This document shows positions 1 to 7,733 of a DNA stretch of 35,365 nt, piece after piece. The notes under the pieces are model-generated. The model ran no database searches, was not told where the DNA came from, and saw only the letters and a list, made by a program, of their open reading frames with translations. Every line of letters starts with the position of its first letter. Position 1 is the first letter of the stretch. This DNA is from Neolewinella persica DSM 23188. GTDB lineage: Bacteria > Bacteroidota > Bacteroidia > Chitinophagales > Saprospiraceae. The DNA lies in NCBI RefSeq assembly GCF_000373105.1, contig NZ_KB890456.1:1-35365 (forward strand). Direction: 5' to 3'. A program made the translations under genes and the position numbers.

Positions 1-2
1 TT

Positions 3-260
3 CTCAAGTCAGAGCTGGGTTTGGAATCGCCAAGGCTATGGTTTTGGGACAACCGCATGAAGCTGATGAGTATCGTCACCTTGGTCTATGACTTCATGCT
101 CCAGATATTGCGCAACTGGAAAGGCTGGGTTCCTCTTTTTTTAAGAAATTACTGTCATAGAACTGGAAAGCGGTACCGAGATGTCTCGATACCGCTCTAC
201 AGACTTAGAATGGCCATCTCGATTTGCCTCACTTTAATGTGGGCTCAAAATTCGGGATGA
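3..260 (+). CDS. IS4-family-like DDE transposase, C-terminal fragment
   Basis: An open frame runs from the window edge to a TGA, giving about 85 residues with no start in view. It begins LKSELGLESPRLW and continues with a hydrophobic helix (MSIVTLVYDFML) and a basic stretch (CHRTGKRYRDV) followed by PLYRLR. This resembles from memory the C-terminus of IS4-type DDE transposases, where the K before SELG sits where the last residue of the Y-R-E-K signature is expected. The catalytic Asp residues would be outside the window. The last 28 residues are encoded identically at the right window edge. Family assignment rests on motif recognition, not a search. It could be an intact gene cut by the window edge. 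Confidence 0.65.
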   Translation, partial: LKSELGLESPRLWFWDNRMKLMSIVTLVYDFMLQILRNWKGWVPLFLRNYCHRTGKRYRDVSIPLYRLRMAISICLTLMWAQNSG

Positions 261-269
261 CTCATGTTT
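175..269 (+). repeat. 95-base terminal repeat, left copy
   Basis: This stretch is an exact reverse complement of 35271-35365, checked base by base. It encodes the transposase C-terminus and the IS end. Bases 170-195 form a near-perfect palindrome (GCGGTACCGAGA / TCTCGATACCGC), which would fold as an 11-pair stem with a 4-base loop and one wobble. Confidence 0.95.
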
Positions 270-292
270 TTCAGGGAAAATCCTGCAGTGCC

Positions 293-2443
293 TTACTGGC
301 CACCGTCCTTTTTCTTTTGCTTCGCTGCTTCTTTAAGCCGCTTCTCCTCCAAACGCGCAGCCTTGTCGGCGTCTTTTTTGATCTGCTCGCGCTCCTTGTC
401 GGTCATGTTTGACTTATTGTCAAGCGCAGTGCGCATGGCGCGAATTTCCTCCAAGATACTTTGCGTGCTCTTATTTATCTCCGTACGCAGCGCCTCCTTG
501 TCGGCCATACGGGCTTTACGGTCATCATCCTGGCCAGCGCGAAGTTCTTCAATGGCGTCATTTTGCTCCTGGTTAAGTTCTTTAAGAGCGGCGCTGAGGT
601 CGCGTACCTGTTGCTCCAGGGCGAAGATGCGGGCGGTGTCCTGTGCTGCCATCATTCCATAATCCGTCTCGAAATTACCCGCTACCGGCATCCCCGTGGC
701 CGGCATGCCGTAATTAAGCCCCTCGAATATTTCTTCGATAAGTCCCTCAAATTCGGCGGGCGTAAAGCTAAGGCGGCTCACCGGCTGAGCTGAGGTACCG
801 TCAACATTCTGCCCCTGGAAGTAGCCAGCGTTTTGGGGCGCGGCCGCAGGTGCGGGGGAACTTGAAGTAATAAGCTGACTGGCTTCCACCATCTCTGTCT
901 CCAATGCGACGGAAGCTTTCTCCGCCTCAACCACCTCTTTTTGCAAATTTTGCGCCCTACCCTCCAGTTCGATTACCACCTTTTCATTCTTTTCAATGGC
1001 GGCTACCAGGCTGTCGATGGCCACAGAGTCCCTTTGTGTACGGGCCGTCGCCAGCGCTTCGTTGAGGCTATTGATGCTGGCCTCGTAGTCGTTTTTCAGT
1101 TGGCGGGTAGCATCGGCGTTGCGTTTGGCCTGATCGGCGAGGGCGGTCTGCTTTTCCAGAATGGCTTCGGCCTGGGCGCGTTGTATTTGGGCCTCGGCGG
1201 TACTGGTGAACATCGCGTCCGGCCGTTGGGCCTTTTTACCGAAGACCAGGTTAATGCCGGCCGTCCACTGGTTACTGGTGCGAATCTGGTCGGCACTTTC
1301 CAGATCTTCCACGTTGTTACCAGTGGTCAGCAAGGCCTTGTAAGAACCAACGATCTGGAAGCTCCGGCTCAGGTTCAGGCTTGCCCCTAAGCCACCACTG
1401 GCAAATGCCTGGCTGACTAATACTGTGTTCGCATCGTCCCGTCCGATGTAATCATCGTCAAGGTTAATGTAGCCGCCACCAAGGGTGATAAAGGGAGAGA
1501 TACCCGTCGTCGCGGTGGTCAGCCGGAAGCGGAAGTCCGCGCCGTAGATGCTCATTCGGTCGAAGTTGAGGTTGATCTTATTGTCGTCCATATTACGCAT
1601 ATAGAAGGCGCGCACCCCCACGTACGGGCCAAAGTCCAACCCCAGGCTGGCACCACCGAGGTAGGTATCCCGGTAAGGCAGTGCATCGTCGAAGCTGATG
1701 TACGACAGCGTTGGTTCCACGATCAGACTCAGGCTTCGGAATCCGTCATTAAAAATCTGTGCGTAGGCCTGGTCGACCTCGCTAAGGGTGCCCGGGCGGC
1801 GACCGCCCAGGTAAACGGTGAGGCCAGTGCCGATGGACCAGTTGGACATCCGCTCGTTGAAAAAGTCGGCTTCGCTGAGGAAATTAACCGTTCGCTCCTG
1901 ATCCGTCAGCAGGTTTCGGACGGGGTTAAAATTATACGCCGTGTTCTTGCCCTCCAGCTTGAAAGTGAACCGGTCAGCGATGCTGACGGTAACTCCCAGA
2001 CCTCCGGAAGCATAAATGTGCTCGTTCTTAAATCCACCGTCGAGTTCAATCGACTGGATACCTGCACCCAGCGTAAGGAAGGGCAGCAGACGGCTGCGGC
2101 CGAGGTTGAGTTTGATTTCACCACCGTAACGACTGAGGTTGACTTCACGATCGGTCAGTTCCGACTGGATGTCCTCTCTTCCCTCGATTACTCCAGAAAA
2201 ATCCCGCTTGAGCCCCAGGTCGAACATGTACGAACCGCGAAACTCTACCATTTCACCGAAGCCGATACCGAGTCGGCCACCGACCAGAAAACCGTCTTTC
2301 AGTCCAGCCTGGCCGTCCCAAAAAGTGTAGTTAGCGTTCGGTGCAAAAGTGTAAGAAATACCACTGACCTGGGCGGCTAGTGGGGTAAAAATTGTAATGA
2401 GCACAAAGAATGCGCCGAGGTAATTGCGTAAGTTATGTTTCAT
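293..2443 (-). CDS. outer-membrane protein with two beta-barrel domains and a coiled-coil C-terminus
   Basis: A 716-residue secreted protein. The N-terminus is a signal peptide (MKHNLRNYLGAFFVLITIF, ending about LAAQ). Residues about 25-215 and 235-405 each look like an eight-strand-type outer-membrane beta-barrel with alternating aromatic and glycine residues. The two halves share a PF(L/I)TLG(A/G)G segment followed by ASGGLG, so this looks like an internal duplication. From about 405 to 530 the sequence turns into long Ala/Glu/Gln-rich coiled coil, then a low-complexity linker (SSSPAPAAAPQ), and the last 120 residues are again charged and helical. The function is not recognised; a cell-envelope structural or adhesion role is inferred. 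It starts 46 bases after the stop of the OmpA-like gene, so the two are probably co-transcribed. Part of the linker is encoded by an interspersed repeat copy. Confidence 0.8.
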   Translation of the reverse strand: MKHNLRNYLGAFFVLITIFTPLAAQVSGISYTFAPNANYTFWDGQAGLKDGFLVGGRLGIGFGEMVEFRGSYMFDLGLKRDFSGVIEGREDIQSELTDREVNLSRYGGEIKLNLGRSRLLPFLTLGAGIQSIELDGGFKNEHIYASGGLGVTVSIADRFTFKLEGKNTAYNFNPVRNLLTDQERTVNFLSEADFFNERMSNWSIGTGLTVYLGGRRPGTLSEVDQAYAQIFNDGFRSLSLIVEPTLSYISFDDALPYRDTYLGGASLGLDFGPYVGVRAFYMRNMDDNKINLNFDRMSIYGADFRFRLTTATTGISPFITLGGGYINLDDDYIGRDDANTVLVSQAFASGGLGASLNLSRSFQIVGSYKALLTTGNNVEDLESADQIRTSNQWTAGINLVFGKKAQRPDAMFTSTAEAQIQRAQAEAILEKQTALADQAKRNADATRQLKNDYEASINSLNEALATARTQRDSVAIDSLVAAIEKNEKVVIELEGRAQNLQKEVVEAEKASVALETEMVEASQLITSSSPAPAAAPQNAGYFQGQNVDGTSAQPVSRLSFTPAEFEGLIEEIFEGLNYGMPATGMPVAGNFETDYGMMAAQDTARIFALEQQVRDLSAALKELNQEQNDAIEELRAGQDDDRKARMADKEALRTEINKSTQSILEEIRAMRTALDNKSNMTDKEREQIKKDADKAARLEEKRLKEAAKQKKKDGGQ
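835..860 (-). repeat. interspersed GC-rich element, copy 1 (inside a coding sequence)
   Basis: Divergent copy of the element with core TTTGCACCTGCGGCCCCGCC, read on the minus strand (GCACCTGCGGCCGCG). It is in frame in the beta-barrel gene and encodes the Pro/Ala-rich linker near residues 528-537. Confidence 0.55.
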
Positions 2444-2489
2444 AACAGCTTTTTTCAGAAGGTTTTAAGTAAGTTTTTGGGGATTCACG

Positions 2490-3803
2490 CTAACGCGGTA
2501 GCGCCTGAACTTCCACCCGCCGCGCGGCGGCGGCGTTGGTTGGCTGAAAGTCAATGCCGCCGGGTACGATGACGATGCGGTCGCTGTCCATACCCTGGTT
2601 TTCGAAGCCCTTACGCACGGCATCCGCTCTTTTAACAGAAAGCTGCTGGTTGTAAGTCGCGTTCCCGCTGGGGCTTGCAAAACCCGTCAGGCGAATGGTG
2701 TAATTAGTCTTGCCCTTTAACTGTTCGACTGCACTGGCAATCAGGTTGCGGTGTACAGCATTGAGCTGGCTGGAGTTGTTGTCAAAAAAGATGGCAGGAA
2801 AGCTGATAGGCTCGGTGGCTTTCAACTGCAGGGTATCGGTTTTCACCACCTCCCGGTCACGAATCACCGTTTCGGTACGTACCACTGGTTCCGAAGGAAT
2901 TTCCCGGACCGTTTCTTTGATGATCGTTACCGTATCGGTTTTAGGCGTGGTGGGGATAAATACCGGGGTGGTACTCACCCGGTCAACGTAGACGGTATCC
3001 CGGACAATTCGAACGGGGCCTTCCTGCTCGATGACCACCGGAGCTACCGGGTTCGTGGCGCGCATCCGTTCTTCCTCCCGGAGAATGCGGTTCAGGTCAC
3101 GCTCGTAGCGGAGCCGTTCACTTTCCCAACTGTCGGAGTCATCATTGCGGCTACGGATGCGCTCAGTTTCGAGTTCGGCGCGGCGACGGCGGTCTTCCTC
3201 CTCGGCCAGGCGACGGCGGAGGCCGTTTAGCTCGGTGTTCATGCGGCTGACTTCGGCGGTGAGTGCGAGCAGGTCTTCTTTACTGAGGTTTGTCCCCTGG
3301 ACGTCCCGCTGATTGAGCATAATTTGTTGGATGATGGTGTCTGTCCGGGCGGGTACGGAAGGAGCCGCCGCCACGAGGGAACGGCCCCGCAAATCCATTA
3401 ACAACGCCTCCTGTCGATCCAGTCGACGGTTAATACTGGCAAGCTCCTTGCCGTTGTCCACCGTCGCGGTCATTTTATATTCCGGGCGCATCACCTCCAC
3501 AACCCTGACGATTGTATCCGCCGATCCGTTGCCATCTTTACGAATCACAATACGCTCTTCGGTGGCATTAGGTTGGGCGGTCGGTTCCTGGCTTACTGCC
3601 CGCTGCCGCATCATTTTTTGCTGTAACTGCCATCGCATTACGCGCTGGCGACGAAGTTCCGCCATTTTGCGAATCATCGCTTTGAGCTCTTCTGGTGTGA
3701 GTTCGATTGCTTGCTGGTCGACGGAGGCGGCCTGCGCGTACAAACTGGTGGCTGGTATAAACAAAGCCAAGCAAAGGCAACAAAGGGAGAAAAAATTCTT
3801 CAT
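2490..3803 (-). CDS. OmpA family outer-membrane protein
   Basis: A 437-residue protein with a signal peptide (ending about SLYAQA), a long charged, partly coiled-coil middle (about residues 35-260, rich in Arg and Glu) and a C-terminal OmpA-type peptidoglycan-binding domain (about 325-437). The domain shows the hallmark NQQLSVKRADAVRKGF, whose Arg normally binds diaminopimelate in peptidoglycan. The other usual anchor, the Asp in a GHTD-like loop, is replaced: the loop reads GFASPSG. Such proteins tie the outer membrane to the cell wall. It is the first gene of a pair with the beta-barrel gene 46 bases downstream. There is no N-terminal barrel, so it resembles a peripheral linker protein more than classical OmpA. 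Confidence 0.85.
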   Translation of the reverse strand: MKNFFSLCCLCLALFIPATSLYAQAASVDQQAIELTPEELKAMIRKMAELRRQRVMRWQLQQKMMRQRAVSQEPTAQPNATEERIVIRKDGNGSADTIVRVVEVMRPEYKMTATVDNGKELASINRRLDRQEALLMDLRGRSLVAAAPSVPARTDTIIQQIMLNQRDVQGTNLSKEDLLALTAEVSRMNTELNGLRRRLAEEEDRRRRAELETERIRSRNDDSDSWESERLRYERDLNRILREEERMRATNPVAPVVIEQEGPVRIVRDTVYVDRVSTTPVFIPTTPKTDTVTIIKETVREIPSEPVVRTETVIRDREVVKTDTLQLKATEPISFPAIFFDNNSSQLNAVHRNLIASAVEQLKGKTNYTIRLTGFASPSGNATYNQQLSVKRADAVRKGFENQGMDSDRIVIVPGGIDFQPTNAAAARRVEVQALPR

Positions 3804-3891
3804 GGTAAAATCGTCTGGACCATCAGACGGACAAATCGATGCCCGCTACTATTCAGACGGGGAAACCACCAAGAATGTTCATCCCGAAGGT

Positions 3892-4368
3892 CTACAACAA
3901 CTTCCCCGAAAAGCCGAAGGGCAGCAAGTCCCCTGCCCGGTCAAATACAAAAACCGGGCCTTCCTCTCCACGCAGGATCAGCCTCATTGGCTGATCGAAA
4001 CGAGCCTCGTGCTCGTGCAGTTGCTGCCGGCAACTACCGCAAGGGCTGGCGGGCTGGTCCAATACCTGACCGGCAGATTTGACGGTAATCGCCATTGCTA
4101 CTACGGCCATTCCCGGTCGTTGGCTGGCGGCAGCTGCCAGCGTGGCCGGCTCCGCACAGATACACATTGGGTAGGCGGCATTCTCCGTATTCCAGCCAGT
4201 TACCACGGTACCGTCTGCAAGGCGGGCGGCGGCGGCTACCTGGAAATTGGAGTAGGGGGAGTAGCTGTGTGGGAGCGCTTTTTTTGCCGTCGCCAAGAGG
4301 TCACGGTCTTGAGGAGAAAGGTCCTCGGGACCAGGGAAGGAGGCGTAGGATATATTGTGGGTAGGCAT
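3892..4368 (-). CDS. cdd: cytidine deaminase
   Basis: A 158-residue protein of the homotetrameric cytidine deaminase family, which converts cytidine and deoxycytidine to uridine and deoxyuridine in pyrimidine salvage. The zinc site is visible: C71-A-E73 (nucleophile position and catalytic Glu) and PCGSC with C110 and C113. The substrate motif NTENAAYP is at residues 60-67 and the N-terminal SPYSNFQV at 39-44. One key position is odd: the residue after the catalytic Glu is Pro74 where most family members have Arg (CAER), and that Arg normally balances the charge of the zinc thiolates. The gene stands alone, 88 bases upstream of the OmpA-like gene on the same strand, and diverges from the small AT-rich pair at 4428. 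No membrane segment is seen; the protein is cytoplasmic. Confidence 0.92.
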   Translation of the reverse strand: MPTHNISYASFPGPEDLSPQDRDLLATAKKALPHSYSPYSNFQVAAAARLADGTVVTGWNTENAAYPMCICAEPATLAAAASQRPGMAVVAMAITVKSAGQVLDQPASPCGSCRQQLHEHEARFDQPMRLILRGEEGPVFVFDRAGDLLPFGFSGKLL

Positions 4369-4427
4369 TAAAAGGACTTTGTAGGAGCTAAGCTAAAATG
4401 CGTATATGAGATTAGCTAAAAGTAAAA

Positions 4428-4802
4428 ATGAGATTATTCAGAGCGATCAGTTTTGGTGAATATAGCTTACTTAAAAGAGGTCAGTCCACCATGGGTCCGA
4501 ACTCGATGGGTGGAAAATGGTTTGCAGAATCTCAGGTAGATGCTTTTGCCTGGGGCAACCTGATGGTTTTCGAACCGGATTTTGTTATCGTAGGAATCGA
4601 GCTTTCAGATGAGATCGCAAACAACTTATTTCGAATTGAGTGGCTTGATAATATTGGCCCGGCACGCTACGCTACGCTGAATTTAACCAACTCACGAACG
4701 CAATCATTATTGGCTTTGAAAACGTTAATTAGTTATGGAAAGTGTCCTGGTAAAAGCAGATTGGTTACATCCAAGCCAAGGAGGGCGTCAGGAACTTCCT
4801 GA
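4428..4802 (+). CDS. small protein resembling a stand-alone polymorphic-toxin-type domain
   Basis: A 124-residue protein in a visibly AT-richer patch. It starts MRLFRAISFGEY, followed by GPNSMGGKWFAES, DAFAWG and IGPARYATL. From memory, this R-x-x-S plus GKWFAES pattern occurs in C-terminal toxin domains of RHS-type polymorphic toxins, where an ADP-ribosyltransferase-like fold has been suspected. That reading is an inference without a search. Here the domain has its own ATG with no delivery module upstream. The last 23 residues read out of frame through the start of the next ORF (overlap 4735-4802), so the true C-terminus may have been altered. Gene and partner lie on the plus strand between minus-strand neighbours, consistent with a small acquired cassette. 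Confidence 0.5.
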   Translation: MRLFRAISFGEYSLLKRGQSTMGPNSMGGKWFAESQVDAFAWGNLMVFEPDFVIVGIELSDEIANNLFRIEWLDNIGPARYATLNLTNSRTQSLLALKTLISYGKCPGKSRLVTSKPRRASGTS

Positions 4803-5079
4803 CGGTAATCATTTTATAGCTGTAGGTAAATTCCCTCATCAATCTTATCAGGATTGGTTAAAGAATGCTTGGAGCTTAAAGCTCAACTGGGTAGATAAGG
4901 ATAATCCGGGAAGTTGGTGTGGCCTAGCTCATTTCCTCTCTCCAGAAGGACCGACCGATTAGTTGACCCCTGGTGGATACTTTGACATTTGTGAAGGGCC
5001 AAAGAAAGTAGCGCTCGTCAGCGTAGTATCTACTGCTAAGGCGATAGACAGTATTCAAAAGATTACCACCGCTGGTTAA
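4735..5079 (+). pseudogene. EF-Tu C-terminal-like small protein, interrupted by an in-frame TAG
   Basis: From ATG 4735 the frame encodes MESVLVKADWLHPSQGG and continues to LAHFLSPEGPTD, where a TAG stops it (4960-4962) after 75 residues. The same frame then stays open for another 38 codons (LTPGGYFDICEGPKKVALV) to a TAA at 5077-5079. The full read-through resembles, from memory, small proteins with an EF-Tu/IF2-gamma C-terminal-like barrel, where SPE-P, L-PG--F and EGPK-VA are conserved in one domain. The TAG therefore cuts through a conserved region. It overlaps the toxin-like ORF by 68 bases and could be its immunity partner. Options are a decayed gene, a sequencing error, or readthrough; the first two are more likely. 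Confidence 0.5.
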
Positions 5080-5160
5080 GCAATGAGCCGAAAACAGGAC
5101 ATCTAACCGTTAGAGAGCCTAACAGCGCGGGCATAACTACGTGACTCTTTGACCATAGAA

Positions 5161-7524
5161 CTATCGAATCTTCACCTCCCCGCTAGCATTCACAAACAGG
5201 ACGTTCCCCACCTCATCATACCCACCAAAATACTCCGGCCCGACGCGCTTGAGCGCCTCGTCCCGGAAACCGAGAATGATCAGGTCTGCTTCACCGGACT
5301 TGCGGGATATGACGGCCTTAGAGTCCGAATCGTCCATACGGCAAAGTACGTCAATGTTATTGCGACTGATGGGCAATTGACCGGTTTCTATCAGGTCGTA
5401 GAGTGCCTGCTCTTCTTCTGCCAGTTTCGACTCTTCAAAAACAGCAAACAGCTTAATCTCTGCGCCTTGCCAGTCGGGGTGCCCCGTCATCACATAAGCC
5501 AGCAGGATCATCAGGTTGGCACTTTCGTAGTGTGCCCGGGTGATCCATACGTGGATGGTCTTTTTCAGCCCGAAGCCCCGCTCGGACAGGCCAAGGATCC
5601 CGATATTAAAATCGACGGATTTGATAAGTTTGAAATTATCGACGATGTCTGCCAATCCTTCTTCTTTGTTCTTGGAATACTCCAATAAAAGCAGGTTGTT
5701 CTCCGTGCCGGCGATGCCCGGGAACTGAACGACCTGAGCGATGGCGGAGGTGTAGGAGGGCGAAACGATGGTATCTACATAGATCCTGCTATCGGTCGAT
5801 TCCGCCATGCGGATGATCCGTTTTTTGATCTCTGCGGCTTCTCCACTGGTCTCATTACTAAGGTAACCATCGAGGTAATGAATGTAGGTGCCAAAACCAT
5901 ACTTTTGGCTTAGCCAGCGGAGTAAATCGAAGGCCCCAAGTCGGGTAAAGGTGGCGTTGCTGGCCGCGATCACACTTGGCCGCCAGCTTTTTTTCTCCTC
6001 CTTATCCGCCTTCTGCAGGAATATCTGCAGGCGGCGACTGAACTGAAAGATCACCCCTTGAAAGATTAGGGCCATGCTTCGCTTATCCGGGTTTGCGTAG
6101 GCGATATAGAGGTAAAGTATCCCAATCAGGGCAATGGCCATCGCCGCGTAAGTGGAATTCATGAAGAACATGAGCCCAAAACAGGCGAGAGCTCCGAACA
6201 GAGAAACGAACCATTTTGAGCGAAACCTCGGCCGGTAACTGGGGTCGGCAGCAAAGTGGTTCAGGAAACTGATGAGGCAGAGCGAACCATAAGTCACCAT
6301 AAAGAACATGGAGATGATCTCGGCGACGCTGTCAAGTGCGCCCAGCATAATGAAGAACGCCGCCAGCAGAACCGTGATCAAGCTCGCGTTATAGGGTTCA
6401 GCGTTGGGCCCTTTGCCTTTGGCGATCCAGCTGTTGATGGCCGGCGCCGGGAATATTTTATCAGCGGCGATGGCTTGTAATGTCCGGGGAGCCACCAGAA
6501 TGGAACCAAGCGCGGAACTGATGGTGGCTGCCGCCAGGCCGATAGGAATGATCCACCAACCCTGCCAGGCGATGTCGGCCATGACCAGGCGGCTGGTATC
6601 CGCCAGGGCTTCTGGCGGAGCGGAAGCTGCCAGTTTCCAGGCCATGAAGAAGTAGATAATCATACCGCCAATGGTAGCGGCAAGGGTCCCCATTGGGATG
6701 CTCCGGCCTGGGTCTTTGAGGTCGCCACTCAGGCCAACCCCCGCCGTCATACCGGTAAAGGCCGGGAAAATGATGGCGAAAACGGTGAAGAAACTGATCG
6801 TCGGAATATCTGGTGTAGGTGCCTGTGGCGGAGCTGCTTGGGCGATGACTTCGTTGCCGTTAAGGACCACCGTATCGGGCGGGAGTTCGCCTTCCGCCAA
6901 GCCCTCTAGAACAGAAGACGTTGCTTCGAGATCGGCACTGTAACTGTTGAAAAAATCGACCGAATTGTTTGCAGCATACTCCGTAGACCCCAGAAAAAAA
7001 GCAATCAGGGCCAGGGCCAGGGTCGCCACTACGGTGTATAACACTTTAACCCCCAGATCAGCGCCTTTGGTCAGGATCAACAAGGTGAGCAGTAAAAGTG
7101 CAGGTATACCAATGGTTTGTGGGCGGGACAACAAATACTCCGCCCAGGGCAACAGTGGGTAACTTTCTATAATCCATGCAACCAGGGGTTTGAAGGCCTC
7201 CGTAAAAGCCATTATATAGAAGGCTACCGAGATGGCCTGCGACATGTACAGGGCAATGCCAATGGTGGAGCCGATCACCAGAACGAAGCTGCGGGATATG
7301 ATGTAGTACTCTCCCCCACCCTCTACTTTCTGATTCGTAGCGATTTCAGCAATGGCCATCGCAGTGGGAATCGTCACGGCGTGTCCGATCAGGATAATGG
7401 CCATTGTCCCCGCAAAGCCGACCATGCCTACTGCAAAACCAAAACGGAGGAACATAATAGCACCGAGGATGGTACTGATGGCCGTAAAGAAAACCGGGGC
7501 AGTGCCGAACTTTTGTTTGCTCAT
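5161..7524 (-). CDS. SLC12-type cation-chloride cotransporter / APC-superfamily permease
   Basis: A 787-residue inner-membrane transporter. The N-terminus (KFGTAPVFFTAISTILGAIMFLRFGFAVG) matches the first helix of the SLC12 (Na-K-Cl cotransporter) branch of the amino acid-polyamine-cation superfamily, including the broken-helix GAIMFLRFG. About twelve membrane segments fill residues 10-500, with a large polar loop around 185-235. Residues about 500-787 form a soluble cytoplasmic domain with the NLLLLEYSKN and IKSVDFNIGILG segments expected in SLC12-like C-termini. The substrate cannot be read from sequence: ion-chloride symport is known for eukaryotic members, whereas bacterial members are often annotated as amino acid permeases. 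It is a single gene with its own likely promoter at 7551-7580. Confidence 0.82.
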   Translation of the reverse strand: MSKQKFGTAPVFFTAISTILGAIMFLRFGFAVGMVGFAGTMAIILIGHAVTIPTAMAIAEIATNQKVEGGGEYYIISRSFVLVIGSTIGIALYMSQAISVAFYIMAFTEAFKPLVAWIIESYPLLPWAEYLLSRPQTIGIPALLLLTLLILTKGADLGVKVLYTVVATLALALIAFFLGSTEYAANNSVDFFNSYSADLEATSSVLEGLAEGELPPDTVVLNGNEVIAQAAPPQAPTPDIPTISFFTVFAIIFPAFTGMTAGVGLSGDLKDPGRSIPMGTLAATIGGMIIYFFMAWKLAASAPPEALADTSRLVMADIAWQGWWIIPIGLAAATISSALGSILVAPRTLQAIAADKIFPAPAINSWIAKGKGPNAEPYNASLITVLLAAFFIMLGALDSVAEIISMFFMVTYGSLCLISFLNHFAADPSYRPRFRSKWFVSLFGALACFGLMFFMNSTYAAMAIALIGILYLYIAYANPDKRSMALIFQGVIFQFSRRLQIFLQKADKEEKKSWRPSVIAASNATFTRLGAFDLLRWLSQKYGFGTYIHYLDGYLSNETSGEAAEIKKRIIRMAESTDSRIYVDTIVSPSYTSAIAQVVQFPGIAGTENNLLLLEYSKNKEEGLADIVDNFKLIKSVDFNIGILGLSERGFGLKKTIHVWITRAHYESANLMILLAYVMTGHPDWQGAEIKLFAVFEESKLAEEEQALYDLIETGQLPISRNNIDVLCRMDDSDSKAVISRKSGEADLIILGFRDEALKRVGPEYFGGYDEVGNVLFVNASGEVKIR

Positions 7525-7550
7525 GTAGCTATTGGCTAAAAATGGGAAGG

Positions 7551-7580
7551 CGAAGGTACGAGAGAAATAGGAGTGAGGAA
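7551..7580 (-). promoter_or_regulatory. predicted Bacteroidota promoter of the SLC12-type gene
   Basis: On the minus strand TTC (7580-7578), 19 bases, then TACCTTCG (7558-7551), one base off the TAnnTTTG box. It lies 27 bases from the ATG. Confidence 0.45.
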
Positions 7581-7632
7581 GTCAGGGAGCCAGATAGTCG
7601 CGCAGACTCCCTGACTATTTGACTCCCTGACT
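7580..7632. repeat. CTCCCTGACT direct and inverted repeats
   Basis: AGTCAGGGAG (7580-7589) is an exact inverted match to CTCCCTGACT at 7607-7616, which is repeated directly at 7623-7632 with a 16-base period. A hairpin can form with either right arm. It sits between two divergent promoters. Confidence 0.7.
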
Positions 7633-7636
7633 ATTA

Positions 7637-7661
7637 GGGCGGGGCCGCAGGTGCAGAGGAA
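7637..7661 (-). repeat. interspersed GC-rich element, copy 2
   Basis: Minus-strand copy (CTGCACCTGCGGCCCCGCCC) in the spacer between two divergent genes, about 110 bases upstream of the SLC12-type gene and pointing toward it. Confidence 0.75.
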
Positions 7662-7681
7662 TATTTTAAGAGCAAGGCGAC

Positions 7682-7710
7682 TTGCCCCTTTACCAAAAGC
7701 CGTAACTTCG
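7682..7710 (+). promoter_or_regulatory. predicted Bacteroidota promoter of the DUF6090-type gene
   Basis: TTG (7682-7684), 18 bases, TAACTTCG (7703-7710), one base off TAnnTTTG, 23 bases before the ATG at 7734. Confidence 0.55.
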
Positions 7711-7733
7711 AAACAGAAAAAGTACTACAACTT

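Larger units (their letters stand above)
1..269 (+). mobile_element. 3' end of an IS4-like insertion sequence (left copy)
   Basis: The left edge holds the end of an insertion sequence whose body lies outside the window. It contains the C-terminal part of a transposase reading rightward and stops at about base 269, where identity with the inverted copy at the right edge ends. The stop codon (258-260) lies only nine bases before this boundary, so it is probably inside the terminal inverted repeat. The element ends 23 bases from the stop of the beta-barrel gene. The boundary is inferred from comparing the two copies; no target-site duplication can be tested because the outer ends are missing. 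Confidence 0.7.

Noticed and set aside
3313..4371. A 352-codon plus-strand open frame opposite the OmpA-like and cdd genes
   Set aside because: Composition is Arg/Ser-rich with no domain, and two well-supported minus-strand genes with signal peptide and zinc motifs occupy the same bases.
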